This document shows, piece by piece, positions 11,157 to 23,800 of a DNA stretch of 64,000 nt. A program made the position numbers and the translations under genes. Position 1 is the first letter of the stretch. Each line of letters begins with the position of its first letter. Below the pieces are notes generated by a model. It ran no database searches and was not told the origin of the DNA. It worked only from the letters and a program-made list of their open reading frames with translations. Origin of the DNA: Argopecten irradians (Eukaryota; Mollusca; Bivalvia; Pectinida; Pectinidae); NCBI RefSeq assembly GCF_041381155.1, contig NC_091143.1, positions 36,198,679-36,262,678 on the forward strand, read 5' to 3'.

Positions 11157-12324
11157 ACTTTTGATATCACATTGTGAACTCTTGTCAATTTTACAATGCA
11201 ATATCGCATACTGCTAAATATATGACTTTTGACCTATCGATTGCTATCTATCTATAGCTATCTGTCATATTGATAAGCTCTGACCATAAACAAAGTTTAA
11301 CGTTTTCTCTTGACAGTAGCTTTCTCTCTACACCAAGGTCTTATATTTCTGATTGTTTTGGGTATGCTAATATTATGCTTATTAAGAACGAGATTATTTA
11401 CCTGTACCAAATCATTTTATTCTTTTGGTTTATAATTATGTATAAAGTCGAATACGTATGAAATAAAGGGGTATGATGAGAATTGTTCTCTCTGTGTTGA
11501 AATCGGTTTTTACGCAATAATTTTAGGCACTTACCCAGTGGAAATAACTTTGAATCGTTATCATATTCCATGACTGAAAAGGAAACACAAATTATGTAGT
11601 TAAAAGAGAATTGCTTCAAAAAACAAAAGAATAATGAACTTTTTTATTTTGTCACCATAATTGAAAGATAAATATGCTTATCGGTATGATCCAAGGTTCC
11701 GTCCTTGGCCTTCGCCTTTTTCATAATAATTATTTGACATGTAAGTGGTATCCAAACGAGAAAACAAATATACCTAACGTTGACTTATACACAAATATTT
11801 GTCATTCTGTCCACCTGGTAAATATTTGGCCAAATACTTTATCTGTTAAGTAACTGTCATCAACTGATCACTAATATAATTCGATTCGATAATATTGAAC
11901 CAGTAGGGGCATATCAAATATCTATGAAAACGTTCCGGATCTAGGCCCTAAACTCTTAGTCATGGATTCAAAACCCTATTGAACATTGTCCAGACGAATC
12001 CCAGTTAAAACGGTCCCACTGTCAAAACGGCCCGGACAGAACGGCCACAATGCAATGGCGACCCCAGTCAAAACGGCCCCGTTGCAAAAATGATTTCAAC
12101 CGTTTATTCAGTGTTGATTTTGTTTATTTTATTTTTGAAGAATTAATATATTTTCCTGTGCATTATAATGATTGAAAAATACGAAACATGGCACTAATTT
12201 GTAACTAATCATTTGATTATACATGAATCTATGCCTAGATATAGGGCTTTTGTTCTAGGGGTTTTATGTCCCAAGGGGCTTTTGTCCGGTGGGGGGGGGG
12301 TTGTCATACAATCTTGTAGAATAG

Positions 12325-13082
12325 GAAAATAAATAATAATCACACTACTAGATATATAATAAATGAGAGAATTTGTAATGTGTGATATATTTTCCATTAA
12401 AATATCTTTAGTAATAGGCGACCAAATTTGATTATCAGCAATGTGTATTGTAGCGATTACTTCTACACAGAATGGCAGGTGATGAGTGGATGGATGAAAC
12501 AGTTTTGATGGTTTTTGTTCATATTACTTATAATATATTTACATGTTTATATAGAAAGTCAAAAGTCACTAAGTAATAAAAAAATAGTTTTAATATTTTA
12601 GTTATATTTTTCAATAACTCATTTAATGTGCATGTGAGTGTTCTATCACCCTCGATACTTCAGGGGTCACTATCACTGTCGTTATATCCAGTGATAGTGA
12701 CTACTCGGGTATGTATAGATGATGGTTTCCCCCCGAATACTTTGGTTTCCTCCCAAATAAAGACTCATATCACGCTTCTGAGTCAACTAGTGTAACGAGA
12801 ATTAATTGTTAACTTGTTTCGGAATAGCTGTAAGACAAAATGGTTAATTTCAAATTTTAAACGCTTTTCTTACAACGTATCAATATAGTGTCCATTTAAA
12901 TCAATATTTTTATCAATGAGATCATCAAAAATTATACCACGTTTGGCTTTCGAGGTAAATGGCCCACTAAATTAAATGTTTTATTGAATTTCCCTCGATC
13001 ATTCGCCACCGCGTGTTTAAAGCGACTGACACTTGCTCAACTGTGAATTAGTGACCTTTCTCTATAATAGTTTTAAACTTTA
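12325..13082 (-). repeat. right arm of long inverted repeat
   Basis: This is the inverted partner of 10396-11156. It contains a perfect 13 bp stem of its own at about 12666-12701 (GTCACTATCACTG and its complement around a short loop). Confidence 0.85.
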
Positions 13083-14286
13083 AACTATACACAATTCTAA
13101 ATATAAACGACTGAACATGACACCAGCCAGTCCAAAGCGTAGACAGATTTGAAATCTGATTTTGTTTTTTACTCATATTTCTTACCGCTATACAAAAATA
13201 ATGTGCCAAGGTATTTAACGGCAGAAATAATTTACACTTATCAATAGACATACATTTCATTATCCGGCATGAGACACTCCTGAAAGTCTGTGAAGTTGTC
13301 TTCACGATAGCCACAATAATATCTGGTAATCATGGAACTATATCAGCACGAATAACGCTACCAGAAACATAGGAGAACGTTACGTCTGACATACTCTAGT
13401 CTTTTAGTAAAAAGGCTGTGAAAATATAGCGTATAGTAGTGAATAGAAATGTAAGTATTTCTCCACCATATAATCTATCGGTATTAATGACAATTAATGT
13501 AAAATAGCCAAATACTGCTTAATTTTTTTAGCTAATACAAAGTTAAGGTCGCAACACTGCTCATATTAATGTTCTGTATAAATTTGATGGAAATTTAAAA
13601 TCATGACTTTTTACATAGAATATGATTTATTTGAAAGTGTAAAACTATGCTTGGTAAATAAAAAGCAACGTATACGTATTACACAATTATATATTTGGTT
13701 ATCATATCGTAGGTGCATACGAAATGATAATTGAATGAGATAGCTGACCTTGATTTAGCCACATAATTATACAACTATAATCAGTAAATAAAAAAGTAAA
13801 TTGTTACACAAAGCTTACTTAACTTGTCCCCATAAGCATTAGAATATCTATATGTTTTTACAATGTACACTAACCCTTCTTTAAAATATCCGCGATATTG
13901 ATTATAAATAGGACACCCACACAGTTATATACCTAGTTGTCGTTAAAAGAAGCAGACGAGTATTTTGAAGCATATCTTGTGTTATAGACAACTGTTGTCC
14001 CGATAAAGATAGACATTTATCTTTTTTGTTTGGTTTAAATAGACGTAGCCATGAGAAGATTGGAAAACTTTGAACATTGAAAGGAAAGTGAGAAACTTCA
14101 TTTAGGTGTATACCGTTTTAATGTGACGAAAAAACAAGATAGCCAGTTTGACCAGCGAAAAGGTAAGTGATATACTTTCTTTATCAAACGTCTTTGTTTT
14201 GTGTGAATGAAACGTAACGTTCATTATATTATTTTCATAGAACATAACATTGAGTGCTTATAAAAATCTGTTATCATCGGAGATCC
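13083..14286. other. noncoding; possible 5' UTR exon ending at 14162
   Basis: No coding sequence is evident. At 14162 a good donor (AAAAG then GTAAGTGA) closes a stretch with only a tiny ORF. It could be the end of a noncoding first exon of the gene whose coding exons lie at 29087-42184. That is inference from the donor alone. Confidence 0.25.
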
Positions 14287-14604
14287 CATCCTCGATATTC
14301 AAGGGGTTCCGATCACTTACGATCTCTACACACCTGGACTATCTCATAGTGAAATTGAAGGCAGCTCAACAGAAAACATTTGACCAATCACAGGCTAGCA
14401 AAAATTTCCTTTGAAGATTACCGAGAGAACGAACGCCTAACATCAAAGCCACACAGTCAACCACATTGTACCGTTATACGTCTCTTTTGATGTACATCAA
14501 ATGATTAAATTACCTGTTCTATTCTGTTGCCTCCAGTTTTACTATGAGATAGTCCAGTGGTGTAGAGATCGGAAGTGATCGGAGCCCCTGGAATATTGAG
14601 GATG
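14287..14604. mobile_element. hAT-like MITE, copy 1
   Basis: Terminal inverted repeats of about 77 bp start CATCCTCGATATTC and include ACTATCTCATAGT. The two arms match at most positions. The internal 160 bp has no coding capacity. Related copies lie at 15223-15460, 20570-20856 and 51105-51383, and the last shows an 8 bp target duplication. Confidence 0.85.
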
Positions 14605-15222
14605 CACGATCCACGGTCGATTGATTTACGCTAATCAATCGTGAGTATCCGCCGATGGAGAATTTTCCAGTTTAATACATGTATATCTATTTCGGTTCCA
14701 TTGAAGACGAAATCTGACAGAGATGAGAATCTCGGGATTTTTTAGTGTAAAATGCATCTAACTACAAAATGGCTATCCTGGTAAAAGTTTGAGATGAAGG
14801 ACCCATTTTTTCTATCTAGTATTATATGAGCACACAGACTTAAATTATATAATAGCTTTCTAATATTCACATGCCGGTTTAATCAAACTTTACAAATGTT
14901 TAACATTATGGTCTATGTAAAACATTTAGTCGGTTGATCTCTGTTGTAATTAGCCGAGCCTAATCTGCAATTCCAACCTTTTTGTAAATTTTGTTTAACA
15001 GTTTAATATATGTACAATGCATATAGTTTTAATGCAAAAATTGTTTTACATCAGAATTGGGTACAAGTTATATCGCAACTTATAAAAGTCCTCTCCCAAC
15101 ATCAATGACATCTAAATAATATAGTTCTACCAGAGGTTAAAGATAACAAGACCAGACTCGTAAAAGTAACAATAGAATATACTTATTATCTGTAATGAAC
15201 AATAGCAACATGAAACCAATAA

Positions 15223-15460
15223 CATCCTCGATAATCTAAAAGTTGATATCGCTGTCTTTATATCCATATGATTCTTAACTATTTCATAGTAAAACTGGAG
15301 TTATTTCCGGAGAACTTATTCATAAGTTGTTTTGGTGATTAGAAAAGAATGACGCCCAACTCTAAAGCAACACTGTGCACTATTATTTAATGAACTGATT
15401 TCTTTTAATGTATATCGCTCACTGATAATACTTTGCTACTCATGCAAAATGATTGATAAT
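15223..15460. mobile_element. hAT-like MITE, degraded partial copy
   Basis: It begins ACATCCTCGATAATC and keeps the internal ATTTCATAGTAAAACTGGAG, ATGACGCCCAACTCTAAAGC and ATGTATATC blocks of the copy at 14287-14604. The right terminus is lost. Confidence 0.55.
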
Positions 15461-16749
15461 GACTGAGTTTCGGAAATGTTCAATAAATGTGCTACATTAT
15501 TGTTGCATCAGTTCAGAAATAGAAGGCTGGTGATAAATATCATGGATAAATACATTGACCGTTATAATATGATTCCATATTGAGGAAGTATCGTATCTAC
15601 GTAAACAACCGATACAGGAGATAAATGTCAAAGAAATATCAAAGAAAATCTCGCATATATTTTCTTTAAATAGTACGCAAGGCATATATTATCATATCAA
15701 TGATGTGATTAATTGATAGGTTACCGCCAGTGTTTATGGAAATCTTTTGTGATGATTTTTTAAAATTGCAGACTCGAGTATATTTGTCTAGATTCCGCAT
15801 ACATTGGTCTAATTAATTCACTTTGTGATCATGTGTTTTTACCGCTGCATGTCCTTTAATACACATGTGTTTATCTTTACAAGAATATGCGAGTTAACAC
15901 CTTCTGATATTAAAAGGAGGTTTAAGTACCCCGATATTTATTTTGGTATGTGAGAATTTCACCAATATACGCCATCTTAACTCTGCTATCTCACCGTGAT
16001 GATACTTAACAGTGCGAGAGTATTACCTCTGTCTTCAACTTGTCTCTGCCTATATATTCAGTGTATTCTCAAACGTGTCATTTATTTTTCCAAAATGTGA
16101 AATGTATGAATTTTGTTTTAAATTTTGTCAAAATCCTTTATGGAAATCCGTTCATGTTTGGGGTTTCAAGTTACGATTCAAGACCTGTTAGTAACAGTTC
16201 TCCATTCTCAACATGGGTTCGTGACCAGCGACAGTTTTCAAAAGAAATGAACACATTTTCATGACACCATCCTGAATTTGTCATTACTCCTCAGATATGT
16301 TTCACATATTGTTTATTTTTATTTCATAAGATACATGTATCTACTTTTGAGCGCGACTTCAAGCATCGGTGCAATTTCGAGTATCACTTATGGTTTATGA
16401 ACATACAAAAGGCAACTATGTGAATTATTGATCCAATAATTGTTAAAGCATACACACTGAGAAAATACGTGTGTAATTAAGCTCGTAAAATTACGGATAA
16501 GGTACTGATTTAGTATTAGTTTTATTTCAAATAATCACGACATATCTCCAAGAAATACTCTATTACTAATTAAGGATTCGTCAACAGTTGCTTTAACTTC
16601 CGGTTAGGTTTGTCACTTCCTGTTTCATGATAATGTATTACTTTAGCTTTTATAAAAAAAGACAATCAATAGTCTTTATTTTTCAAATCAGCATTCATAA
16701 TGAAAAAAATGCATATTACTAGAATCGATCGTGTCGATTGGTACTAACG

Positions 16750-16815
16750 ACGATATTGGAATGAGCGGGTTATGTAACATTTTACCACTAGCCCTACGCC
16801 TCTTTGTCGCAGGCT
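16750..16815 (+). repeat. diverged SINE-head fragment
   Basis: The words ATGAGCGGGTTATG and TTTTACCACTAGCCCTACGC parallel the unit of the array at 37.4-38.5 kb (ACCGAGTGGTTAAGG and TTCTACCACTAGCCCTCCAC). It is heavily mutated. Confidence 0.45.
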
Positions 16816-19800
16816 TGCAGAGAGGATTAGGTTTTTTCTTTTTTTTATTAACCGTAGGTTGGTGTTTTCACATAGAATACAACATATTTTGTCATCACGA
16901 CTTTGTCCTTCAATGACCGTATGTGACTTGTATGAGCAATGAAACATATGAGTTCTAATACATTACTAATGTATAAAGTATCATTTGTTGACTGGACAAT
17001 ATATTGAATGGTATTCTGAATTCAAATTGTTCTTGTTTTTATCCTCAAAGGAATTATCAATGACTACATGGTTATAGGATGATAGCTGTTAAGATGATAA
17101 AAGAAACAATAATTAACATTTGGGTATATTCTGATAGATTCCACGGACACTATTATAACTTTACTCGATAGAAAATATTTACTGGTCACTACCAGTGGTC
17201 AATTGGTTTTAAATCTAGTAAATCTACTAATGTACCAAATAAAGAACATTTAGAGTGGAATATCCTGATTTATGACCTATGGTATGCCAGACTTTAGATA
17301 GTTTAAAAAGCCATGAAAAACATGTCTATGTAATAGAAAAAGTACTTACTAAATATTTAAAATGCTTAATATGACTACAAAAGAATATTTCAGTTTTAAA
17401 GTCAACTGATTATAAATCAAGGCCTAGTCTGACGTAGATTTCACGGTCGGTGTAACAATTTTGTTCCATATCGCATGTTTTCGTGTATGTTTGACCACGT
17501 GGTATGTTATTGAACGATAAATGAACTTTTAGATTACTTTTGAAAATCGCCGAAGTGTTGTTTTCGCGACTTACTGATGATGTATGACTATTACATTTAA
17601 GTACACACCCTTTTAAATCGATCTTAAGAAACTCGCTACCAGATAACACTATGCTGTAAGCATAGATTACAGAAAATGAAAGCGTACTCCGATAAATCTT
17701 AAAAGAAACAATTTCACTTAAAGATTAACTCCTATTGAGTAAAACTGACCAATGTGTCCAGTCTAGATTTAAGCGGCAAGCTAATGTATAACTGACCAAA
17801 AAGCTACAATGGTGATAATATTGACATCGTCATCGATCTTCGAAGTTCCATCTCAAGTAAGTCTACTTTATTAACCGTACTATTTAGCGTTTCTTCAAGT
17901 TTGATATTTCATATTTTTTCTTTATTCGTTCCTTGTTAATTGTTTCAAGGGCAGTAATTGTTTCGAATGTTGCAAGTCTACTGCAAGTAAATGTTCTGGT
18001 TGCCATTATATAATTATATAATATTTCATACAATCAGGGTGAATAACTTTTCTAAAACACTATACTGATAACTAAGTTAGATCTTCTTTATGTAATATGC
18101 CGTAGGTACATAGAAAACAATATTAATTTCGGTTATGAATGGTTTGGAAAATAGAAGATCTAAACTTACAGAAATGTTTTTTTTTTTTCATGTAACAGGC
18201 CCACATCAAATACGTTTACGGTAGGCGATGCAAATTTTAGACATTTTCTCATTACTTTATGTAATATTTCTTTTAACAATATCATAAAACAATAAAAATG
18301 GTAGGATTAAATCGAAAATAAACTCTCTTTCACCTGTAAAGACACATTAAACCTCTTCTAAATATAGGACTAGAACAGTCCATTATAACATTTTAGGGGT
18401 GCTTTTATATGTTTTTACAAGAGTTACAAGTACGTGTCTAACTCCAGTAAGTTAAAAATATAAATAGTTAAATATACACGCAATTGGATATCAGATATGG
18501 ATATAAAATTTATAGTAAAATGAATAGTGCTATCATGATATTTCCAATATATAATATTGGAGTTTTCGTCAACGTGTATCGTGTATATTGAGGTGAATAT
18601 AGCCAGAATATGAACTCTGATAGTTTTCTATTGTAACAGCAGTCCTTTTTATATTTACATAAGAACTTTAATTATGTTTTATTAGGGTTAGAATTGTCAA
18701 CAGTTGCAAAGGGCTCTTGATTCGTTTTAATTGCATGTTATTTGATATGGCACATCACGTCAAAAAGTAATTTTGAAACGATATTTATAACGGTATTCAA
18801 TTGCTACCAATAATAGTTAACGCGACACCTTTTGTGACAATTTTAGACAATACTTTTGTATGAGATGTATTCAAGGTTACTCATATGTAAAACACCTAAC
18901 CGTGTTGATATATACTTAGTTCTACTCTGTAATTAAAAATATATATAGTCACTCTTTGTCACTTCAAAATATGGTGCTTTTTGACGCTGTAAAACTTTAT
19001 ATATCTTAGCAGTTTTTACTCTATAGATAATGAATTTTATGGAAAAAAAATTGACATTTTTTTAAAATAAAATAAATTAGAATAAATTTAAATACATTAT
19101 TCCAATTTTATATCAACATAACTACTGCAAACAAATTCATGTTTTACATATATCAGATTTTAGAAGTATACATTTGTTAGTGGTAAACATATTTTATACA
19201 TGAATCGTAAATTGACTGTAATCATATTTCAAAGGTAACCGTAAATCGTATGGTAATACATTTAATGGCAATGTTTAAATACGCTGTGTGTTTTTAAAAT
19301 CATATAAAACTCATTTGGATATTTTGTAAAATAATTGGTTTAAGCGAAATTTCTGCTTTTGTAATAAAACAGGGAACTCAGAAACATGCCGAGAGTCAAA
19401 TGGCAAAGCTTTGATAGAGAGAATCCATTATAGATAACAATGAACAATGACTCTACTTCTCAAACATTAGAGTCAGGAAAAAAAAATACCGTACTTCAAT
19501 GACCTATTTTTCAGCAATTCTCGTATTTTTCACCTCCAAATAAAGGAAATATTGTTTGACGAGACTAAGAAATCCCTATAAACTATGTCACATTTTTTCG
19601 ACGTAAATCGGATTTACTGTACCCGTTGATGCCAAACGTAAACCAATACCTGTCTTATCATTGGCCTGAGTTCACTGAGAGTATAATCCGACCCATTGTT
19701 TAGATGTTGACTTTAACTTAAACAAGGATGAGATGACACAAACGTTCTTGTGTAATTTTCAATATGATTTGGATCGATTTACCGATAAAGGAAAGAAGAT

Positions 19801-20110
19801 TGAAATAAAGCCTGCTGACTTAGTCTAGCGAGATAACAGTGATATAATTTTTAAATGTCACTGCCCTTTACACATGTATAGTCATTTACCTCTAAGGCTT
19901 GTGTTTAAGGTGATTGTATTTCATTCATTGCTAACGTGAGTTACCCCCACGATGTTCTGAAATTTTATTTTGTATGTTTTGTATTCTGCTTATTTTTTTG
20001 TTATTATTTTTTGTTATTATGTATTGTTCCTGTTGAAACTTCATTTAAATGAAATCATAACTTATCATATAGCCGGCTATTTATGCGGGTCAGCGACTTT
20101 CGCTTTATTT

Positions 20111-20251
20111 AAGGATTAACTTGAATAGATTTTTTATGTTATGGAGATATAACACAAAAATCTGAGTGTACTCTAAATAAACCGATGAAAGTACACTCAT
20201 ATTTTTGTGTAATATCTCCATAACATAAAAAATCTATTCAAATTAATCCTT
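20111..20251. mobile_element. hairpin MITE with about 62 bp arms
   Basis: Left arm 20111-20172 (starting AAGGATTAACTTGAATAGAT) and right arm 20190-20251 are near-perfect inverted copies around a 17 bp loop. Flanking sequence to about 20440 (AGCCAATCAGAAG and ACGGCGACGCCATT) may belong to a longer element. No coding capacity. Confidence 0.8.
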
Positions 20252-20569
20252 ATAATTCAATTTACTAAAGATAATCTCTTCAATATTCAAAATTCATTTT
20301 GGGACTTTTTTGTCTATGAAATCATTACGCCGTCATCTCAGCCAATCAGAAGCAAAGTTACAAACGGCGACGCCATTTTTTCCTTTATGGGCTGATAAAG
20401 TAAATTTTTAATCCAATGAAAATGCTCGTAACAAGCAAAATTATATGAATATAACTGAACTTACTATAAAAAGGTTTATAATTCTACAATTTCCTACGAT
20501 TCTTAGGATTATATGATCGCGACAATTAAAACATTTAGTTGATATCTTCATAGTGGAAACTCAGAGGTT

Positions 20570-20856
20570 TGAATCACTGCCATTATCACCAATGCCTTAT
20601 GTCATAGTAAACATGAAACCATTTCCAGAAAGAAAAAAACTTACCAATTCCATGGCTACAAAGATATCCTTTAAAAATTACTGAGAGTGATGTCTAACTT
20701 CAAAACCATGCAGTGTATCATTATCTGGTTCTTTTGATGTATATCAAAGGACCAAACTACCTGTTGTCGCACACAAAGCCTTCAGTTTTGCTATAACATT
20801 GTCCAGGGATCACCATATCGACAGTGAAAATAACCCATGGAATATCGAGGATGAGC
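20570..20856. mobile_element. hAT-like MITE, degraded copy
   Basis: It keeps the order of internal blocks of the 14287 copy (ATTACTGAGAG, TTTTGATGTATATCAAA, CTACCTGTT) and ends TGGAATATCGAGGATG. The left terminus is poorly preserved. Confidence 0.65.
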
Positions 20857-23800
20857 ATTGTCCAAATATTCGTTCCGACAAATAAGATAATGAAAAATGA
20901 AATAATTTCTAAACATTTATAGACCGTGGGCAATGCACAGGAAATTACGGCAGTAATGTAATCACCATATTTATAGAATGCAATCCTCTCTTCCTCGCCA
21001 TTGCTATATGATCATCAACTTTATAAATGCACATAACTAGACCTAGTTATGTAGAAAATGCCTTTTTTATGCTTTGATATGAATATTAATATTAATACAA
21101 GATTTATCCTATAATGTATTAAAGCTACTAATTGTTTAATTTTATCTTTTTATGAAAAATTTTTTCTTTGAAGGTACAAATAGAAACAAATGGAAGATTA
21201 ATCTTACGAGGGAACTAGACAACTAGACAGTTTAATCTTTTTATGAGCGATGTAAGCTATGAGCATCGTTTAGTATTAGCTGCATTAAAAGCAGACAGTT
21301 TTATCTAGACATGGACTTACTTATTCAATCTATTTTGCATTTTTCCTGTCGCATCCAAATGCCTCTAATCTGTAAGATTATATATTATCAATTTATAACC
21401 GATCCTGGCGTAATTCAATGTTGTGTACAGAACGTTGTCGGAGAGAGAAAATAAATAAAGAAAAAATAACTGTTATAAATACCTTAAGGATTCTTTTTAG
21501 TTTTAGTTTTTTGACAAGAAATTGATTTATGACAAAACATGCGTTAGTGTATAAAGTTTATATATCATGTTAGTTGAGACGAAATCGTTAGAGTCAAGTA
21601 TTTAGGAATAAAAGACATACACACACGAACGGGGTAATGTGAATTTATAACTGCTGTTTGGAAAAGGTAAGTTTTATATGTTTATCAGGAACGTCATACA
21701 AATAAAACTGTCAGTATGCTGTATACTCGTTCCGTTTGTGGTGTGGAGTACGTGATAATTGTGGTCAATTTGGGTCTGATTCCAATCCATGTTCATGCGT
21801 TATAGCGCAATACTTACGTCACATAAAAAATCACATTGTTGTAAATAGTTTTAGCGAAGTCCTACCAGAAATGTCACCAGCTTAAAAAGAAATTTGTCAA
21901 TCATCATCAACTAATCAGTTAACAAACCATTGTACAAAAAACATTAAATGACATAAAAGTCATCAAAAATAAAACAATAAATCATTTTGATATGTTTCTT
22001 GTTTCAAATATTGGCTTTACAAGTGTTAGCCACTGATTTAACAGAAGTCGACCATACTTTTGTCACAAACGTCATTGTTATTGTTTACCAAATGTACGCA
22101 GTAGTAAAATCACATTTCCTGTTTATCAAATTGTCTGAAGATATTGCTACTTTTACAACCGTTGAAGCTTTACCTATATATACCTTACAGACGTTAACGG
22201 ACCGTACATGTCGGAGGTAACATTCGAACTCCAGTAAGTAGTACTAATTTTGTCATGTCTTGTGATCTATTGAAACTTTGTCTTCAACCTCTTGTCCCAC
22301 ATTAATATGGTAGTTTTTATTATCAGTAGATACTCGGAAAAACCAGGAGTACATTTTCTCTATCTCAGACTGCTTTTTTATTGCGTTTACTTTTTCCTGC
22401 CTGGCACATTATTATTTTCTCAAGGATTGCATTAGCATAGTGGTTCAGGCGTTCAGCAGCCCTCCATCTCACGTGATACATTTGTCTGATACTGGTCTCT
22501 ATGGTTTTACTCCTGGGAGCTCTGGATTTTATCCCTAACAAAGCCTGTTCATAGTGCATTTTACCGTAAAAATCAGAAAGCAAAATCTTGGATATTCAAG
22601 ATGGATTTTACTTTTGAGGCCAAGACGTGACATTCACATTTCTCTTTTTGATAACAAATAAGCTTTCTGTTCATCTTGTGCTGGCATTTCATCTATATAA
22701 TAAATTGTTTTCTTATTTAGTGTATACGTTTTTATATGACGTTTGTTATATGAAAAACCAGTGATATGATACCTAATACTATTTTCACAGGTGATGGCAC
22801 ATTTATAGACGCATCATTTAAAACAACCGTTTGACATAAAATGCGGCTAGCCTTTGGGAAGATTCGTTTAATATTCTCTCTGCAGAATAGAATTTTTATT
22901 GCGCATTAAATCAATATTTAAACCTTGGTTGTCTGTGTAAACACGCATTTTATCTGCATTCTACTGCCGTTAACTTATCAACGCCTTGATTTCGCTCATG
23001 TAACGCCTAGAGTGATACAAAGTTTCCAAATCTGACCCTCTGGTACTCTCGTGTGGAATACAGTAGGACGAGAGCAGACACAGGTTAATTCCACAGGTAC
23101 ATCCTAGGTGTTGTCGAGGCTATAACAGGCCGGATGATTGTCATATCGACAGAAAGTACGTGCTTATCAACGTTTTCTCTTGCAGATCGATCAGAGGTTA
23201 CTCTAAAGTATACACATTCTTACGACATTTAAATGTGTTTAGGTTATCCAGGAATTTAAAACTAGAAATCCATAACAAATTGAATGAGAATCAACAGCCA
23301 CTCCAGAATACTAGACATCAAGGAATTTGATGATTCATGATTTGTTAACACAAACCAAAAGAAACAGTAACTTCTTTATATAGCCAATCGACAAACAACC
23401 ATTAGATATACCAAGTAAGTGATGAAATTGGTTCATTTCGTTCATTAACACAAATACAAAAACAATGGCCGAAAGATAGCCATCTTGTATGTGGATTGCT
23501 CAAGATTGTTTCTGCTAAAAAGGATCTTTCTGATATTTCCTATGTACCTTGAAACAGGTTTCTGAACAAGTGATTTTTTACTCTCTTTCCCTCTTTCACA
23601 TTAGGTTGTTGTCTACGGATAAGGGAAGATTTATCAAAGTTGAATCAAAACTTGTGAGCGTTTGCTACTTTAGAAGGGCAAAAACTATTGTGGTTAGTGT
23701 GCTGTTATTTCCAAAACCTGGATTCTAATTTAGATACAATATATTTAAAAGGATATGTTTGTGGAAAAGTTAAAAAATTAACCAGTAAATGCACTTAAAA

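Larger units (their letters stand above)
10396..13082. mobile_element. 2.7 kb long-inverted-repeat (foldback-like) element
   Basis: Two arms of about 760 bp (10396-11156 and 12325-13082) are inverted copies with roughly 90% identity by eye. They share the outer end AGTTTAAAACTAT and landmarks such as CACGCGGTGGCGAATGATCG and CCACGTTTGGCTTTCGAGG. The spacer (11157-12324) shows no transposase. It holds short A/T-rich frames, a GTCAAAACGGCCC mini-repeat near 12001-12090 and a G9-10 run at about 12290. Each arm includes a piece of the hAT-like MITE terminus (TCGATACTTCAGGGGTCAC). The left end abuts the LINE 3' end. It may be a nonautonomous foldback transposon or a palindromic rearrangement. Confidence 0.8.
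14605..20070. other. AT-rich intergenic or intronic DNA
   Basis: I found no gene here. Minor items are the MITE remnant at 15223-15460, a SINE-head-like fragment at 16750-16815, and an isolated possible donor at about 17850. The longest open frames are short, AT-biased and unlike any protein I recognise. Confidence 0.5.

Noticed and set aside
20341..20385. GC-richer patch after the hairpin at 20111-20251 as a promoter
   Set aside because: More likely part of the same repeat element. No exon or donor follows.
22365..22583. Minus-strand 72-codon basic ORF
   Set aside because: No recognisable family, splice signals or neighbours. It may overlap an old repeat.
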